From contig DGPB01000005.1 of assembly GCA_002390285.1 (NCBI GenBank), forward strand, positions 1 through 54,514: DNA of 54,514 bases, in the 5' to 3' direction. Below the pieces are notes generated by a model. The model saw only the letters and a program-made list of their open reading frames with translations, was not told the origin of the DNA and did no database searches. Origin of the DNA: Cellvibrionales bacterium UBA4451 (GTDB taxonomy: Bacteria; Pseudomonadota; Gammaproteobacteria; Pseudomonadales; Porticoccaceae). Shown here one piece after another: positions 1-8,885 of this stretch. The translations under genes were made by a program, and so were the position numbers. The first letter of the stretch is position 1. Every line of letters begins with the position of its first letter.

Positions 1-228
1 CCAGAGTGACGGCCCAAAAAGATAATTTGTCAAAATAGTCTCCACCGCAGTGTCTACCGATAAAGTTTGCGTCTAAATGATGAGGTTCGCAAGTCAGGGA
101 GACGTGATCAAGGATGGAGTTCAGCACACTATACTAATGAACAGAGCGTAGGCGCATTCTTCAATGGATGTGCCCTTATCTGGGAGCTGTCGGGCTCTTG
201 GCCAGCGTACTATAGGGAGAACGACCCC

Positions 229-552
229 ATGTCAGAAACAAAATTACCTAATGCGTACTCACGATTGTGTCAGCGGTATCCAGAGTTTATCGATGCGGTT
301 TCGACCCTCGGTAAGACCGTCAAGGAGCAGGGGCCGCTGGATGAAAAAACCGCTCAGTTAGTCCAGCTAGCTGCTGCTGCAAGCATTCGTTCCGAGGGGG
401 CCGTACACAGCCATACCCGGCGTGCCATAGAGGTTGGCGCCAGCGAGGAAGAGATTCACCAAGCATTACTGTTACTCACCAGTACTATCGGTTTGCCTAC
501 GGTTGTGGCTGCATTGAGCTGGGCGGACGATATTCTTGAGCCGTTGGAATGA
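229..552 (+). CDS. Carboxymuconolactone decarboxylase (CMD/AhpD-like) family protein
   Basis: The product is a 107-residue, all-helical CMD-fold protein. The core around residues 56-75 reads SEGAVHSHTRRAIEVGAS, the usual pattern of the short single-domain members. The position where AhpD-type peroxidase partners carry a CxxC pair is HSHTRR here, so thiol redox chemistry is unlikely and the reaction is unknown. I chose the ATG at 229 because it follows a GGGAGA ribosome binding site and begins with a family-like N-terminus. An in-frame start at 67 would add 54 residues that look like translated intergenic DNA. It stands alone upstream of trmH, about 107 bases away on the same strand. Family membership is fairly sure, the function is not. 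Confidence 0.8.
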   Translation: MSETKLPNAYSRLCQRYPEFIDAVSTLGKTVKEQGPLDEKTAQLVQLAAAASIRSEGAVHSHTRRAIEVGASEEEIHQALLLLTSTIGLPTVVAALSWADDILEPLE

Positions 553-659
553 CGATAGTGAATTGCTTTATATCGTAGCGTTCTTTCAACCGATGGTGGC
601 AGGGTATCTAATTGTCTTGGTGCTTTATCGTTGATGTGTTGGTCTGACATAATGTTCAG

Positions 660-1412
660 ATGACGCCAGAACGCTACGAAAAAATACAGAAAGTCCTCAA
701 CAGCCGCCAGACCGATTTAACGGTGATTACCGATCAGGTTCATAAAGGCCAGAACCTGTCGGCGATTACTCGAACGGCTGATGCGGTGGGAATACATCAA
801 GTTCATGCGGTTTATGATAAAGGTGTATATCGCCCCCATACTGGCACCGCTTTGGGTGCTCAAAAATGGGTCAAGACGATCGTTCATAAAAACATTGTCA
901 CACCCATCGAAAACCTCCAAGAACAAGGGTTTCAAGTACTGGCAGCCCACTTGGATGAGCGTGCCGTGGATTATCGTGACGTGGACTACACCAAACCCAC
1001 AGCGCTTTTACTGGGTGCTGAAAAATGGGGTGTCAGTGAAAGTGCATACAGTCGGTTAGATGGCACAGTAATTATTCCTATGATGGGAATGACCGAGTCA
1101 TTTAATGTTTCTGTGGCCTGCGCCATTATTCTGGCTGAGGCACAGCGCCAGAGAAATGGCGCGGGCATGTACAACCACTGCCATATACCCCAGGATGAAT
1201 ATCAGAGCTTGCTCTTCGAATGGTGCCAGCCACTGATCGCCCGGATGTGCCGCGAGACTGGGTTGCCATACCCTCAGCTGGATGGCTCGGGCTATCTACG
1301 AGATCCCCAGGCTTTTTCTCGCTTGTACAATAATCTAAAGGCTGATGCTCGTAAGGCTAAGGCTCTAAGGGCTAATAATCACAAGGTCAATAATTCTGAC
1401 GCTATCGGTTAA
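660..1412 (+). CDS. trmH: tRNA (guanosine(18)-2'-O)-methyltransferase TrmH
   Basis: This SPOUT-class enzyme transfers a methyl group from S-adenosylmethionine to the ribose of G18 in the D-loop of tRNA. The 250-residue protein follows E. coli TrmH closely from its first residues (MTPERYEKIQKVL; ITRTADAVGIHQVHAV). The C-terminal trefoil-knot motifs are present: LLGAEKWGVS near residue 118, then IPMMGMTESFNVSVA near 140-155, which bind SAM and form the dimer. A conserved tail follows (AEAQRQRNGAGMY). No strong Shine-Dalgarno is seen before the ATG, but the start matches the family. The last 25 residues are Lys/Asn-rich and probably disordered. It appears monocistronic. Confidence 0.95.
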   Translation: MTPERYEKIQKVLNSRQTDLTVITDQVHKGQNLSAITRTADAVGIHQVHAVYDKGVYRPHTGTALGAQKWVKTIVHKNIVTPIENLQEQGFQVLAAHLDERAVDYRDVDYTKPTALLLGAEKWGVSESAYSRLDGTVIIPMMGMTESFNVSVACAIILAEAQRQRNGAGMYNHCHIPQDEYQSLLFEWCQPLIARMCRETGLPYPQLDGSGYLRDPQAFSRLYNNLKADARKAKALRANNHKVNNSDAIG

Positions 1413-1568
1413 CCTTCGGCATGCCTCATAGTTTTTATATGGCTTCGTATGAAGGTGAGAACCTTTGAGTCACAAATTTCAGATTTTTTTGCTCCAGAAC
1501 AGCTACATTTCTCTTCCTGTTATGGTCTTATAGAGGGATTAAAATCAATTATTAATAGAGATTAGGGT

Positions 1569-3338
1569 ATGACTGTATACAACGCGCCTGTCGATGATAT
1601 GAAGTTCCTGCTCAATAACGTGCTGGGTATGGAGAGTATTGCGCAACTCCCGGGTTATGAAGAGGCAACCCCAGATATGGTGGATGCCATTATTGATGAG
1701 GCCGCCCGTTTTTATGGTGAGGTCTTAGCGCCCACCAATCAAGTGGCCGATTTTCAAGGGTCAAGGCTCAAAGGCGACAAGGTCATCACTGCTCCAGCGT
1801 TAGACGGTATTTACCAGCAAATTGTAGACGCGGGTTGGCCAGGATTGACAGGTGATGTTAATTACGGCGGTCAGGGATTACCCGCACTGCTGGCTGTTGC
1901 CGTTGATGAGATGTCCCAATCTGCCAATATGGCGTTCAGTTTATGTCCCATGCTCACTAAAGGGGTGGTGACCGCTCTGAGCCTTTATGGCAGTGATGAT
2001 CAGAAAGAAATCTATTTAAACAACCTAGTCTCAGGCACATGGACCGGCACCATGAACCTTACCGAACCTCAGGCTGGTTCTGATCTTGCGGCTGTTCGAA
2101 CCAAGGCGGTTCCTAATGGCGATCACTATCTCGTTAGCGGTCAAAAAATCTTCATTACCTGGGGCGACCACGATTACACCGATAATATTATTCACCTAGT
2201 GCTAGCGCGTACCCCGGATGCCCCAGAAGGGGTGAAGGGCATATCTCTGTTTGTGGTTCCCAAATTCCTGATTAATGAAGACGGCAGCGCCGGTGAGCGA
2301 AATGATATTCACTGTGTGGGGGTGGAACACAAGCTGGGTATTCATGCGAGCCCCACCTGTTCGCTCTCCTTTGGTGATAACGGCGGAGCTGTTGGCTATC
2401 TGGTGGGCGAAGAGAATCAGGGCTTGGTCTATATGTTTGCCATGATGAATGAAGCCCGTCTTGCCGTCGGTTTGCAGGGGGTGTCCATCAGCGAACGGGC
2501 CTACCAGCAGGCGGTCGAATTCGCCAAAGACCGAGTTCAGGGCAGTGTGCCGGGCAATAAAAAGGCCGCCATTATTCATCATCCCGATGTGCGCCGTATG
2601 CTGATGTTAATGCGTTCATTAACTCAAGCTGCCCGAGCATTGGCCTATTTATCCTTTGCCCACGAAGACTACGTGCATAAGTTAGAAGACGAAGATCAAA
2701 TTGCCTATCACCAGCGTAGGGTTGACCTGTTAACACCACTGGTCAAAGGCTGGTGTACCGAAATAAGCATGGAAGTCACCTCTCTGGGAGTGCAGGTACA
2801 CGGAGGTATGGGCTTTGTGGAAGAAACCGGTGCAGCACAACATATGCGTGATGCCCGAATTCTACCCATATACGAAGGTACCAATGGTATTCAGGCCCTT
2901 GATTTGGTAGGTCGGAAACTGGCTCGTGATAAAGGCCAGTCAGCCATAGAATTACTCGGTGAATTGAATCAAGTGGTTGATGATGCTCGAACAGCTGGTC
3001 TTGATGTTATCGCAGATAGTTTGGCGTCCTCATTAGCCGCCTGTCAGGAGGCAGCCCAAATCCTGCTAGCGGGTGAAGATTGGACTACACCAAGCTCTGC
3101 GGCTTACAACATGCTGATGTTAATGGGTACCACCGTTGCTGGTGCCATGCTGTCAAAAAGTGCAGTGGCTGCCACCAACTTAAATGCGGCGGGCGAGGGT
3201 AATACCTCGTTTAATAACAACAAAATTATCACCGCTAAGTTCTTTTCTCAGCATGTGATGCCACGGAATAGCGGGTACCTTGAAGCAGTAAAAGCGGGGT
3301 CTGAGTCGGTGATGGCGTTGGATGTAGAGGGCTTCTAG
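1569..3338 (+). CDS. Acyl-CoA dehydrogenase, DmdC-like long form with C-terminal extension domain
   Basis: This FAD-dependent dehydrogenase oxidises an acyl-CoA to the trans-2-enoyl-CoA and passes electrons to ETF. At 589 residues it is of the long type (N-terminal helical extension, the usual three ACAD domains, and a C-terminal extra helical domain) to which 3-methylmercaptopropionyl-CoA dehydrogenase DmdC belongs. The flavin-binding region MNLTEPQAGSDLAAVRTKA lies near residue 160. The catalytic glutamate is in YEGTNGIQALDLVGRK near residue 438. Many proteins of this type act on ordinary fatty acyl-CoAs, and no other DMSP genes lie nearby, so the substrate is open. The ATG at 1569 follows a short AGGG; the gene is flanked by non-coding DNA and ends in a convergent hairpin. 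Confidence 0.9.
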   Translation: MTVYNAPVDDMKFLLNNVLGMESIAQLPGYEEATPDMVDAIIDEAARFYGEVLAPTNQVADFQGSRLKGDKVITAPALDGIYQQIVDAGWPGLTGDVNYGGQGLPALLAVAVDEMSQSANMAFSLCPMLTKGVVTALSLYGSDDQKEIYLNNLVSGTWTGTMNLTEPQAGSDLAAVRTKAVPNGDHYLVSGQKIFITWGDHDYTDNIIHLVLARTPDAPEGVKGISLFVVPKFLINEDGSAGERNDIHCVGVEHKLGIHASPTCSLSFGDNGGAVGYLVGEENQGLVYMFAMMNEARLAVGLQGVSISERAYQQAVEFAKDRVQGSVPGNKKAAIIHHPDVRRMLMLMRSLTQAARALAYLSFAHEDYVHKLEDEDQIAYHQRRVDLLTPLVKGWCTEISMEVTSLGVQVHGGMGFVEETGAAQHMRDARILPIYEGTNGIQALDLVGRKLARDKGQSAIELLGELNQVVDDARTAGLDVIADSLASSLAACQEAAQILLAGEDWTTPSSAAYNMLMLMGTTVAGAMLSKSAVAATNLNAAGEGNTSFNNNKIITAKFFSQHVMPRNSGYLEAVKAGSESVMALDVEGF

Positions 3339-3372
3339 ACTTTGTTGGTCGGTAAGATTGTTGGTAGATAAG

Positions 3373-3411
3373 TAAGTAGGGTCAAAACTTGTATCTGAGC
3401 CTACCTACTTA
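3373..3411. terminator. Convergent intergenic hairpin (possible bidirectional terminator or REP-like element)
   Basis: TAAGTAGG (3373-3380) pairs exactly with CCTACTTA (3404-3411) across a 23-base loop, between the convergent acyl-CoA dehydrogenase and SpoIIAA-like genes. A BamHI-type palindrome AGGATCCT follows at once. There is no long T-run. The AGTAGGGTCA core recurs at 28379, so a dispersed palindromic repeat is as likely as a simple terminator. Confidence 0.45.
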
Positions 3412-3424
3412 GGATCCTACCTAT

Positions 3425-3790
3425 TCATGCATTTTTTAAGAATTCTATGGCTGAATCTTTATCGCCTACGGAAAAACATTTCATTTTAATCGTTCTGAAA
3501 AATGTATCTTCAATATTAATCATTATTTCCAGCCACTTATTGTCCGTTAAGACGGCGACTTTCGTTATATTAGAAATGCCCACTTCAAATAAATACTTAA
3601 ACTCTTCAATGATCGCTGATATTTCGATGCCCTCGAATGACTCTATTTGCTCGAGAAGAACAATATTTTCATGACGCTCAATCTTTTCCTTTGCATCAGT
3701 CAGTACCAACGACATATCACTTTCAGTCACTTTTCCTGATATGCGAAAAGCGACGGAATGTTCAATGCCAATATCAATCATCTCTAACAT
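3425..3790 (-). CDS. SpoIIAA-like (STAS/SEC14-type) domain protein
   Basis: This 121-residue protein has the pattern of the SpoIIAA-like family (PF11964), small cytosolic proteins with an alternating beta/alpha STAS-like fold. Visible landmarks are an opening strand with HSVAFRISGKVTESD, a middle helix with IIEEFKYLFEVG, the strand KVAVLTDNKWLE, and a C-terminal strand with MKCFSVGDKDSAIEFLK. These stand-alone members have no demonstrated partner, and no anti-sigma factor is adjacent. The ATG follows an AAGGA box with proper spacing. The gene is AT-richer than its neighbours. It is probably monocistronic; its function is unknown. Confidence 0.75.
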   Translation of the reverse strand: MLEMIDIGIEHSVAFRISGKVTESDMSLVLTDAKEKIERHENIVLLEQIESFEGIEISAIIEEFKYLFEVGISNITKVAVLTDNKWLEIMINIEDTFFRTIKMKCFSVGDKDSAIEFLKNA

Positions 3791-4001
3791 ACTATTTCCT
3801 TGGCTTAAAAAAGTGCTATAACCACTTATTATTGTTTGATTGTTTAGTGCGATTCATCTTGTAGATACACCCTGATCTGCCAAGACTGAAGACTGTAACT
3901 CAGCTGCTTGCGTGTACTTCGGAGCAGTAGTAAAAAATAGTTGGCCAATGACACACAGCAGACTCCTTCATTGATGCCCATTATGGTTGCAGCTTGAACA
4001 A

Positions 4002-4577
4002 TTATTTTGTGTCCGCTCGACTCATAAATTTGCATTCTTCCACATTCACCTTAATTTTATCACCGGTAGAAATGTGCTCAGGCACTTGCACGGTTACGCC
4101 GGTCGATAATAGTGCAGGCTTGGTTCTTGATGTTGCAGACCCCCCTTTGATGGATGGGTCAGTTTCCATCACATCAAGCTCCACACTGGTCGGCAGACTA
4201 AGCGCTACTGGTACGTCGTTAACAATGATCACCTGAATACCGTCTGTTGCCTCATTGATGAAGAGGATTTCATCGGCAATGGATTCTTTGTTCAGGTTGT
4301 ATGGTGTGTAGTCTTCTTTATCCATAAAGACATATTCATCGCCGTCAATATAAGAAAACATGACAGGCCTGCGGATGAGGTCTGCAAGATTCAACATATC
4401 CGAGTCCTTAAAGGTCTCGTCAATCTTGCTGCTGGTGACAACATCATACATACGCAGACGGTAAAGACTGCCGCCTGCGCGGCCTTGAGGAACAGAACGT
4501 TCAATGTCCCTGACTATGTAGGTTTTACCGTTGTAGTCGATCGCCGCGTTCTTTTTGATTTCACTCGCTTTTGGCAT
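4002..4577 (-). CDS. yeiP: Elongation factor P-like protein YeiP/EfpL
   Basis: A paralogue of elongation factor P that enters the ribosomal E/P site and relieves stalls at difficult peptide-bond sequences. The 191-residue protein aligns by eye with E. coli YeiP along its whole length: start PKASEIKKNAAIDYNGK, middle FSYIDGDEYVFMDKEDYTPY, end GDKIKVNVEECKFM. It has the KOW-like N-domain (1-65) and two OB domains. The loop that in EF-P carries the modified lysine reads VPQGRAGGS, with Arg33 at the tip as in EfpL rather than a lysine. That indicates a form that does not need EpmA-type lysylation. The ATG at 4577 has an AGGA/GAGA ribosome site. Canonical efp is not in this window. Confidence 0.92.
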   Translation of the reverse strand: MPKASEIKKNAAIDYNGKTYIVRDIERSVPQGRAGGSLYRLRMYDVVTSSKIDETFKDSDMLNLADLIRRPVMFSYIDGDEYVFMDKEDYTPYNLNKESIADEILFINEATDGIQVIIVNDVPVALSLPTSVELDVMETDPSIKGGSATSRTKPALLSTGVTVQVPEHISTGDKIKVNVEECKFMSRADTK

Positions 4578-4657
4578 TTTCTCTAGTCCTGAAATTCAAA
4601 TGTAATAAATTTATCAGATTTTTGGAGTCAATTTGATATGTTTGTTAGGTATTATAT

Positions 4658-5062
4658 TTATGGCATTGTGTCAGATTTTGGTAATTTAGGATCAATATAA
4701 TCCCATGAAGCACCACTACTTGAATAAACGACTATCGTTGGCTCGAATGCTTCTAAATCATAAAGACTACTAACGCGAAGAAACTCAAGTTGAGGCATTC
4801 CACTATTCTGTGCGTAAATATGGCAGCCACATTTTGGACAAAACCCTCTTTTAACTACATTTCCACTTACCGCAGTTTTTTCGTGGAAACTTAGTTCGCC
4901 TTCAAGTTCCAAGCTTCCTTTGGGTACAGCAATGCTAGATATATGGCCAGCCCCACTAATTTTCTGTCAGTCTTTACACTGACAGTAACCTGCCATTACC
5001 GAATTATCACTACATTCATATGTGATGGAACTACACAAACAAGAACCTGATATTTTTGACAT
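4658..5062 (-). pseudogene. GFA-family (glutathione-dependent formaldehyde-activating-like) zinc protein interrupted by one in-frame UGA
   Basis: Reading the minus strand from the ATG at 5062, which has a good AGGGGA ribosome site, gives a full-length 134-codon GFA-fold protein. The N-terminal GSCLC motif (Cys8, Cys10) and the C-terminal FCPKCGCHI motif are intact. The central zinc site reads CQCKD-stop-QKISGAGH: codon 32 (4969-4967) is TGA where the family has its third conserved cysteine (CxCxDCQ). No other disruption exists, so either a single TGC/TGT to TGA nonsense mutation has occurred or the codon is read as selenocysteine. A caller that ignores this would start at 4912 and report only an 84-residue C-terminal fragment. 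GFA proteins bind zinc; most have unknown substrates. It lies downstream of the CaCA antiporter on the same strand. Confidence 0.75.
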
Positions 5063-5116
5063 CTACTTCCCCTTATATATGCGCGTTATCGATGCTATTA
5101 ATGCCTAATGTCGCCG

Positions 5117-6076
5117 TTAACCACCGAATGTGGTAAAACTTAAGCTGACATAAACACCGTAGGTAGCCAAGAGTATTCCACCTTCCAACCGACTTAGACA
5201 ACGCCCTGTATACAAAAACAAAAATAGTAATAGCGACGCTACAAGCAAGACCCATTGGTCGAATTGTAGAATTCTTGCGTGAACTGGAAGTGGTTGAAGT
5301 AAAGCGGATACTCCTAATATCCCCAACAAATTAAATATATTGCTACCAAGTATGTTTCCAACGGCTACATCTGCGTGCCGTCGTAGTGCAGCAATTACAG
5401 AAATTGAAAGCTCCGGAAGGGATGTACCAACAGCTACCAATGTCAATCCGATGACAGCCTCAGAAACACCTAAGCTCTCAGCAATCCCTACAGCTCCAAT
5501 AAGCAGCACCTGTGACCCTGAAATTAACAGTAGTAGACCAATGACTACTGCCGCTACAGTCCATCCTAAAGACTTCGGTAAAGCGGTAAGTTCTTCAGCT
5601 TCGGCTTTGTTAAGTGTCGCAGCGGGTGCGTGGATGCGTTCACTCCAATAAGCCCATACCAAGTAAGCTACTAAGGCAATCAAGAAGATTACGCCATCCG
5701 CGCGCCCCAGTGCGCTTCCGCCGACTAAAACCAAAAATAATATACTAGCCGCTACTACAGTGACAGCATCCCGGCGTAATGCCAAAGGCTTGATTGTCAA
5801 CGGTGCGATCAGCGCACATATCCCTAGGATTAGTAAAACATTGCCGATATTGCTACCCACTACGTTGCCAATCGCAATATCCGGTTGTTGATTTAATGCA
5901 GCATTTACAGAAACCACCAATTCTGGCGCTGATGTGCCGAAGCCTACGATAACGAGACCGCTTAGTAATGGCGATACACCGAGACGCTGGGAAGCAGCTA
6001 ACGAACCTCGAATCAACGCTTCGCCACCAATGGTAAGTAAGCCCACACCGAGTAATAAAAAGAGTAAATTCATCAT
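5117..6076 (-). CDS. Calcium/sodium antiporter of the CaCA family (YrbG-like)
   Basis: This inner-membrane exchanger couples cation entry, usually Na+ or H+, to Ca2+ efflux. It has about ten hydrophobic segments and the two inverted alpha repeats that define CaCA proteins. Repeat 1 has GFGTSAPELVVSV and GNVVGSNIGNVLLILG; repeat 2 has AVGTSLPELSISV and GNILGSNIFNLLGILG. A short charged loop (HAPAATLNKAEAEEL) separates the halves. I chose the start at 6076 (MMNLLFLLLGVG), preceded by GAGACGG. A start at 6157 would add 27 residues that do not resemble the family. The protein is 319 residues, normal for YrbG. The interrupted GFA gene follows 54 bases downstream. Confidence 0.9.
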   Translation of the reverse strand: MMNLLFLLLGVGLLTIGGEALIRGSLAASQRLGVSPLLSGLVIVGFGTSAPELVVSVNAALNQQPDIAIGNVVGSNIGNVLLILGICALIAPLTIKPLALRRDAVTVVAASILFLVLVGGSALGRADGVIFLIALVAYLVWAYWSERIHAPAATLNKAEAEELTALPKSLGWTVAAVVIGLLLLISGSQVLLIGAVGIAESLGVSEAVIGLTLVAVGTSLPELSISVIAALRRHADVAVGNILGSNIFNLLGILGVSALLQPLPVHARILQFDQWVLLVASLLLFLFLYTGRCLSRLEGGILLATYGVYVSLSFTTFGG

Positions 6077-6409
6077 GATTTGCCGTCTCTTGGCATAGAG
6101 TTTAATGAGCTGACAGAGAACACCCACACTGCATGCATGGCCGAACAGTTTATTCAAACGCCTATGGCCTTATATCACTTTAGCCTCTTATCTTGGGCCA
6201 GAATATTTTGAGGTATGGCTGGTATTGTTTGTTGACGGTGGGCTGGCGCAAAGAAGAAGACTCGTGGGTTTGGTAAAACGAACCTAATCCCTGCTTTTGT
6301 TGTTCAGTCCCTTTCCGCTGATCATAAATCAACACCCTTTAAAATCGAACGCTTAATGCCACTTTTTCCTTGAATAGAAGCCAGTGGTCCCTAGTCTTGG
6401 GCGTGTTTT

Positions 6410-7282
6410 TTATTGACTTTCTTTCTGTAGCAAATTAATAAACGCCTTCGCTGCATTGGACAGGCTTTTCTCACGGTGGTGGATGTAACCCAGTTCTCGT
6501 TGTATGTGTACGCCAGCTATCGGTACAGCTCGAATACCGGGTTCCAGCATGCTTTCGGGTAGTAGGCTCCAGCCCAGCCCGATACTCACCATCATTTTGA
6601 TGGTTTCCAGATAGTTGGTGGTCATGGTGGGGGGGAGCGGGACGCTCTGTTGTTCAAACAGTGCTCGGGTCATACGCCCTGTGTAAGTGCCCAGACCGGG
6701 TAAAATTGCTGGGTAGTTTCGCAGGTTGCCCAGTGTTGGGTTTACTTCCTTTAAAAGGGGGTGGTCATCGGAGATCATAAAAACTAGAGGGTCTGGCCAT
6801 ATGGTTTTGGCCTCGATTTTTGGGTGTGGTTCTGGTGCCAGAGTGATAGCGGCTACCTCAAAACGGCCTTGAAGAATGCCTTCGTAGGCTTTCTCTGAAT
6901 CCATAAAATCCACATCAATCGTGACGTCGGGGTGTTCTTGAGTAAATCGTTTGAGTATTGGTGGGAGTCTGTGCAGCCCGATATGGTGGCTAATGGCGAG
7001 CCGTAGCCTGCCGCTGATGTCACCGGATAAATCATTGATGGCTTGGGTCGTATCGGCAATCTCTCTTAGTATCTGATTAGCTCTGGGTAGTAGCGCATCG
7101 CCAGCCTCGGTAAGGGTGACCGTTCTAGCGATACGATCAAACAGCCGGCAGTTGAGTTGTTCTTCTAGTAATGCGATCCGTTTGCTCACCGCGGGTTGAG
7201 TGACGTGGATTCTGTCAGCGGCAATGGAGAAAGAGCCCGTCTCAGCAACGGCAATAAAGGCTTCCAGTAATTGAGTGTCCAT
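6410..7282 (-). CDS. LysR-family transcriptional regulator, divergent from leuC
   Basis: A 290-residue LysR-type regulator. The winged helix-turn-helix covers residues 1-60 (MDTQLLEAFIAVAETGSFSI, then HVTQPAVSKRIALLEEQL), followed by a linker helix and a two-lobed effector domain. It is transcribed away from leuC with a 157-base shared upstream region, the same arrangement as the LysR gene next to leuC in Pseudomonas. That suggests, but does not prove, that it controls leuCDB. The effector is unknown. An imperfect T-N11-A dyad in the shared region (7332-7346) could be its operator. Confidence 0.9.
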   Translation of the reverse strand: MDTQLLEAFIAVAETGSFSIAADRIHVTQPAVSKRIALLEEQLNCRLFDRIARTVTLTEAGDALLPRANQILREIADTTQAINDLSGDISGRLRLAISHHIGLHRLPPILKRFTQEHPDVTIDVDFMDSEKAYEGILQGRFEVAAITLAPEPHPKIEAKTIWPDPLVFMISDDHPLLKEVNPTLGNLRNYPAILPGLGTYTGRMTRALFEQQSVPLPPTMTTNYLETIKMMVSIGLGWSLLPESMLEPGIRAVPIAGVHIQRELGYIHHREKSLSNAAKAFINLLQKESQ

Positions 7283-7331
7283 AACAGAGGTATATCAAAT
7301 AGTGGTATCAGGCATGAGTATAAGCACATGA

Positions 7332-7346
7332 ATTCCTATTTGGAAT
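7332..7346. promoter_or_regulatory. Candidate LysR-type operator between the regulator and leuC
   Basis: ATTCC-TATTT-GGAAT is a perfect inverted repeat that contains a T-N11-A core (TTCCTATTTGGAA), the usual LysR-family site. It lies in the divergent intergenic region, 49 bases before the LysR start codon and 93 bases before leuC. Binding is inferred from position and symmetry only. Confidence 0.4.
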
Positions 7347-7439
7347 CCAATAGATGAAAAATATGAATTTGTTTTATTTGTAACATGTGCCTAAAATTGC
7401 CCAATTGATCATACTTTGTACGATAACTGGGCTAGAAAT

Positions 7440-8885
7440 ATGGCTGGAAAAACCCTTTACGACAAATTGTGGGACGCGCATCTGGTAAAACAGCGAGGCG
7501 ATGGTTCTGCACTCATTTACATAGATCGTCATATTCTCCATGAAGTGACTTCACCCCAGGCTTTTGAGGGGCTGCGTATTGCAGGTCGCAAGCCTTGGCG
7601 TTTGGATATGAATGTGGCGACACCAGACCACAATATTTCCACGGACTCTGTCGAACGCGCTGCTGGTGTTGATGGGATTCCCGACGAAACCTCCCGTATT
7701 CAGGTAAAAACCCTGGATGATAACTGTGAGTATTTCGGCATTCGTGAATTTGGCATGAATGAAATGGGGCAGGGCATTGTGCATGTGATGGGGCCAGAAT
7801 TGGGAGCCTCATTGCCCGGTATGACCGTTGTCTGCGGTGATTCCCATACTGCTACCCACGGTGCATTCGCCTGTTTGGCCCACGGTATTGGTACCTCTGA
7901 AGTAGAGCATGTGTTGGCGACCCAATGTTTGGTCACCAAGAAAATGAAAAATATGCTGATTGTGGTGGATGGCGTATTGGGTAACGGTGTAACACCTAAA
8001 GATGTGGTGTTGGCTATTATCGGTGAAATCGGCACGGCTGGCGGTACTGGGTGTGCTATTGAGTTTGCCGGCCAGGTGTTCCGGGATATGTCCATTGAAG
8101 GCCGTATGACGGTGTGTAATATGGCCATTGAGGCCGGTGCCCGTGTGGGTATGGTGGCGGTGGATGATCAAACCATCGAGTATTTCGAAGGCCGCAAGTT
8201 TGCGCCCACCGGTGAGGTTTGGGATCAGGCTGTAGCCTATTGGGAAACCTTACAAAGCGATACCGATGCTGTGTTTGATACGGTTGTGGCGTTAAAAGGT
8301 GAGGATATTTTACCTCAAGTCACTTGGGGTACCTCACCTGAAATGGTGTTGCCGGTTACGGGTGTTATTCCTCGTAGTGAAGATGAAACTGATCCCGCGA
8401 AAAAGCAGGGTATTGAGCAAGCATTGCGTTACATGGGGCTTAAAGGCGGTACGCCCATCACAGAGATACCCGTGGATCGTGTGTTTATTGGTTCTTGTAC
8501 CAATTCTCGTATTGAAGATATGCGTGCTGCGGCAAAAGTAGCTAAAGGCCGCAAGGTGTCGGGTAGCGTTAAACAGGTGCTCGTAGTGCCTGGGTCGCAA
8601 ATGGTGAAAGCGCAGGCTGAAGCTGAAGGTTTAGATAAAATCTTTATCGAAGCCGGTATGGATTGGCGTGAACCGGGCTGTTCCATGTGTTTGGCAATGA
8701 ATGCCGATAAATTGGGGTCTGGTGAGCATTGTGCATCCACTTCTAATCGTAATTTTGAAGGACGACAAGGTAATGGCGGACGAACTCACTTGGTGAGTCC
8801 TGCGATGGCAGCAGCAGCAGCGATTGCTGGCCATATTATTGATGTTCGTACCTTTGATGAGACTTATGTGGGGGAGTCTGCATAA
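7440..8885 (+). CDS. leuC: 3-isopropylmalate dehydratase large subunit
   Basis: With LeuD it isomerises 2-isopropylmalate to 3-isopropylmalate in leucine synthesis, using a [4Fe-4S] cluster. The aconitase-fold hallmarks are clear: VCGDSHTATHGAFACLAHGIG, the cluster cysteine in VFIGSCTNSRIEDMR, and the last two cluster cysteines in REPGCSMCLAMN. The ATG at 7440 gives the usual N-terminus AGKTLYDKLWDAH; an upstream TTG at 7416 would add only eight residues. It has 481 residues, slightly longer than most, with extra sequence around SRIQVKTLDDNCEYF and EDETDPAKKQ. The stop TAA overlaps the leuD ATG by one base, so the two subunits are translationally coupled. Confidence 0.96.
   Translation: MAGKTLYDKLWDAHLVKQRGDGSALIYIDRHILHEVTSPQAFEGLRIAGRKPWRLDMNVATPDHNISTDSVERAAGVDGIPDETSRIQVKTLDDNCEYFGIREFGMNEMGQGIVHVMGPELGASLPGMTVVCGDSHTATHGAFACLAHGIGTSEVEHVLATQCLVTKKMKNMLIVVDGVLGNGVTPKDVVLAIIGEIGTAGGTGCAIEFAGQVFRDMSIEGRMTVCNMAIEAGARVGMVAVDDQTIEYFEGRKFAPTGEVWDQAVAYWETLQSDTDAVFDTVVALKGEDILPQVTWGTSPEMVLPVTGVIPRSEDETDPAKKQGIEQALRYMGLKGGTPITEIPVDRVFIGSCTNSRIEDMRAAAKVAKGRKVSGSVKQVLVVPGSQMVKAQAEAEGLDKIFIEAGMDWREPGCSMCLAMNADKLGSGEHCASTSNRNFEGRQGNGGRTHLVSPAMAAAAAIAGHIIDVRTFDETYVGESA

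Noticed and set aside
208..220. TACTATAGGGAGA resembles the 3' half of a T7 phage promoter.
   Set aside because: The upstream recognition half (TAATACGACTC) does not match at all, and no phage genes are present; the GGGAGA serves as the ribosome site of the CMD gene.
2202..2582. Minus-strand 126-codon frame opposite the acyl-CoA dehydrogenase.
   Set aside because: Antisense shadow of a conserved gene; composition is His/Gly-rich without any motif.
7397..7424. TTGCCC and TACGAT as a leuC promoter.
   Set aside because: The implied leader would be only about 10 bases and the boxes are poor; I could not prefer it over other weak candidates.
7700..8171. Long minus-strand open frames of 120-142 codons opposite leuC.
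   Set aside because: They mirror the codon pattern of a well-conserved gene and have no ribosome sites or recognisable products.
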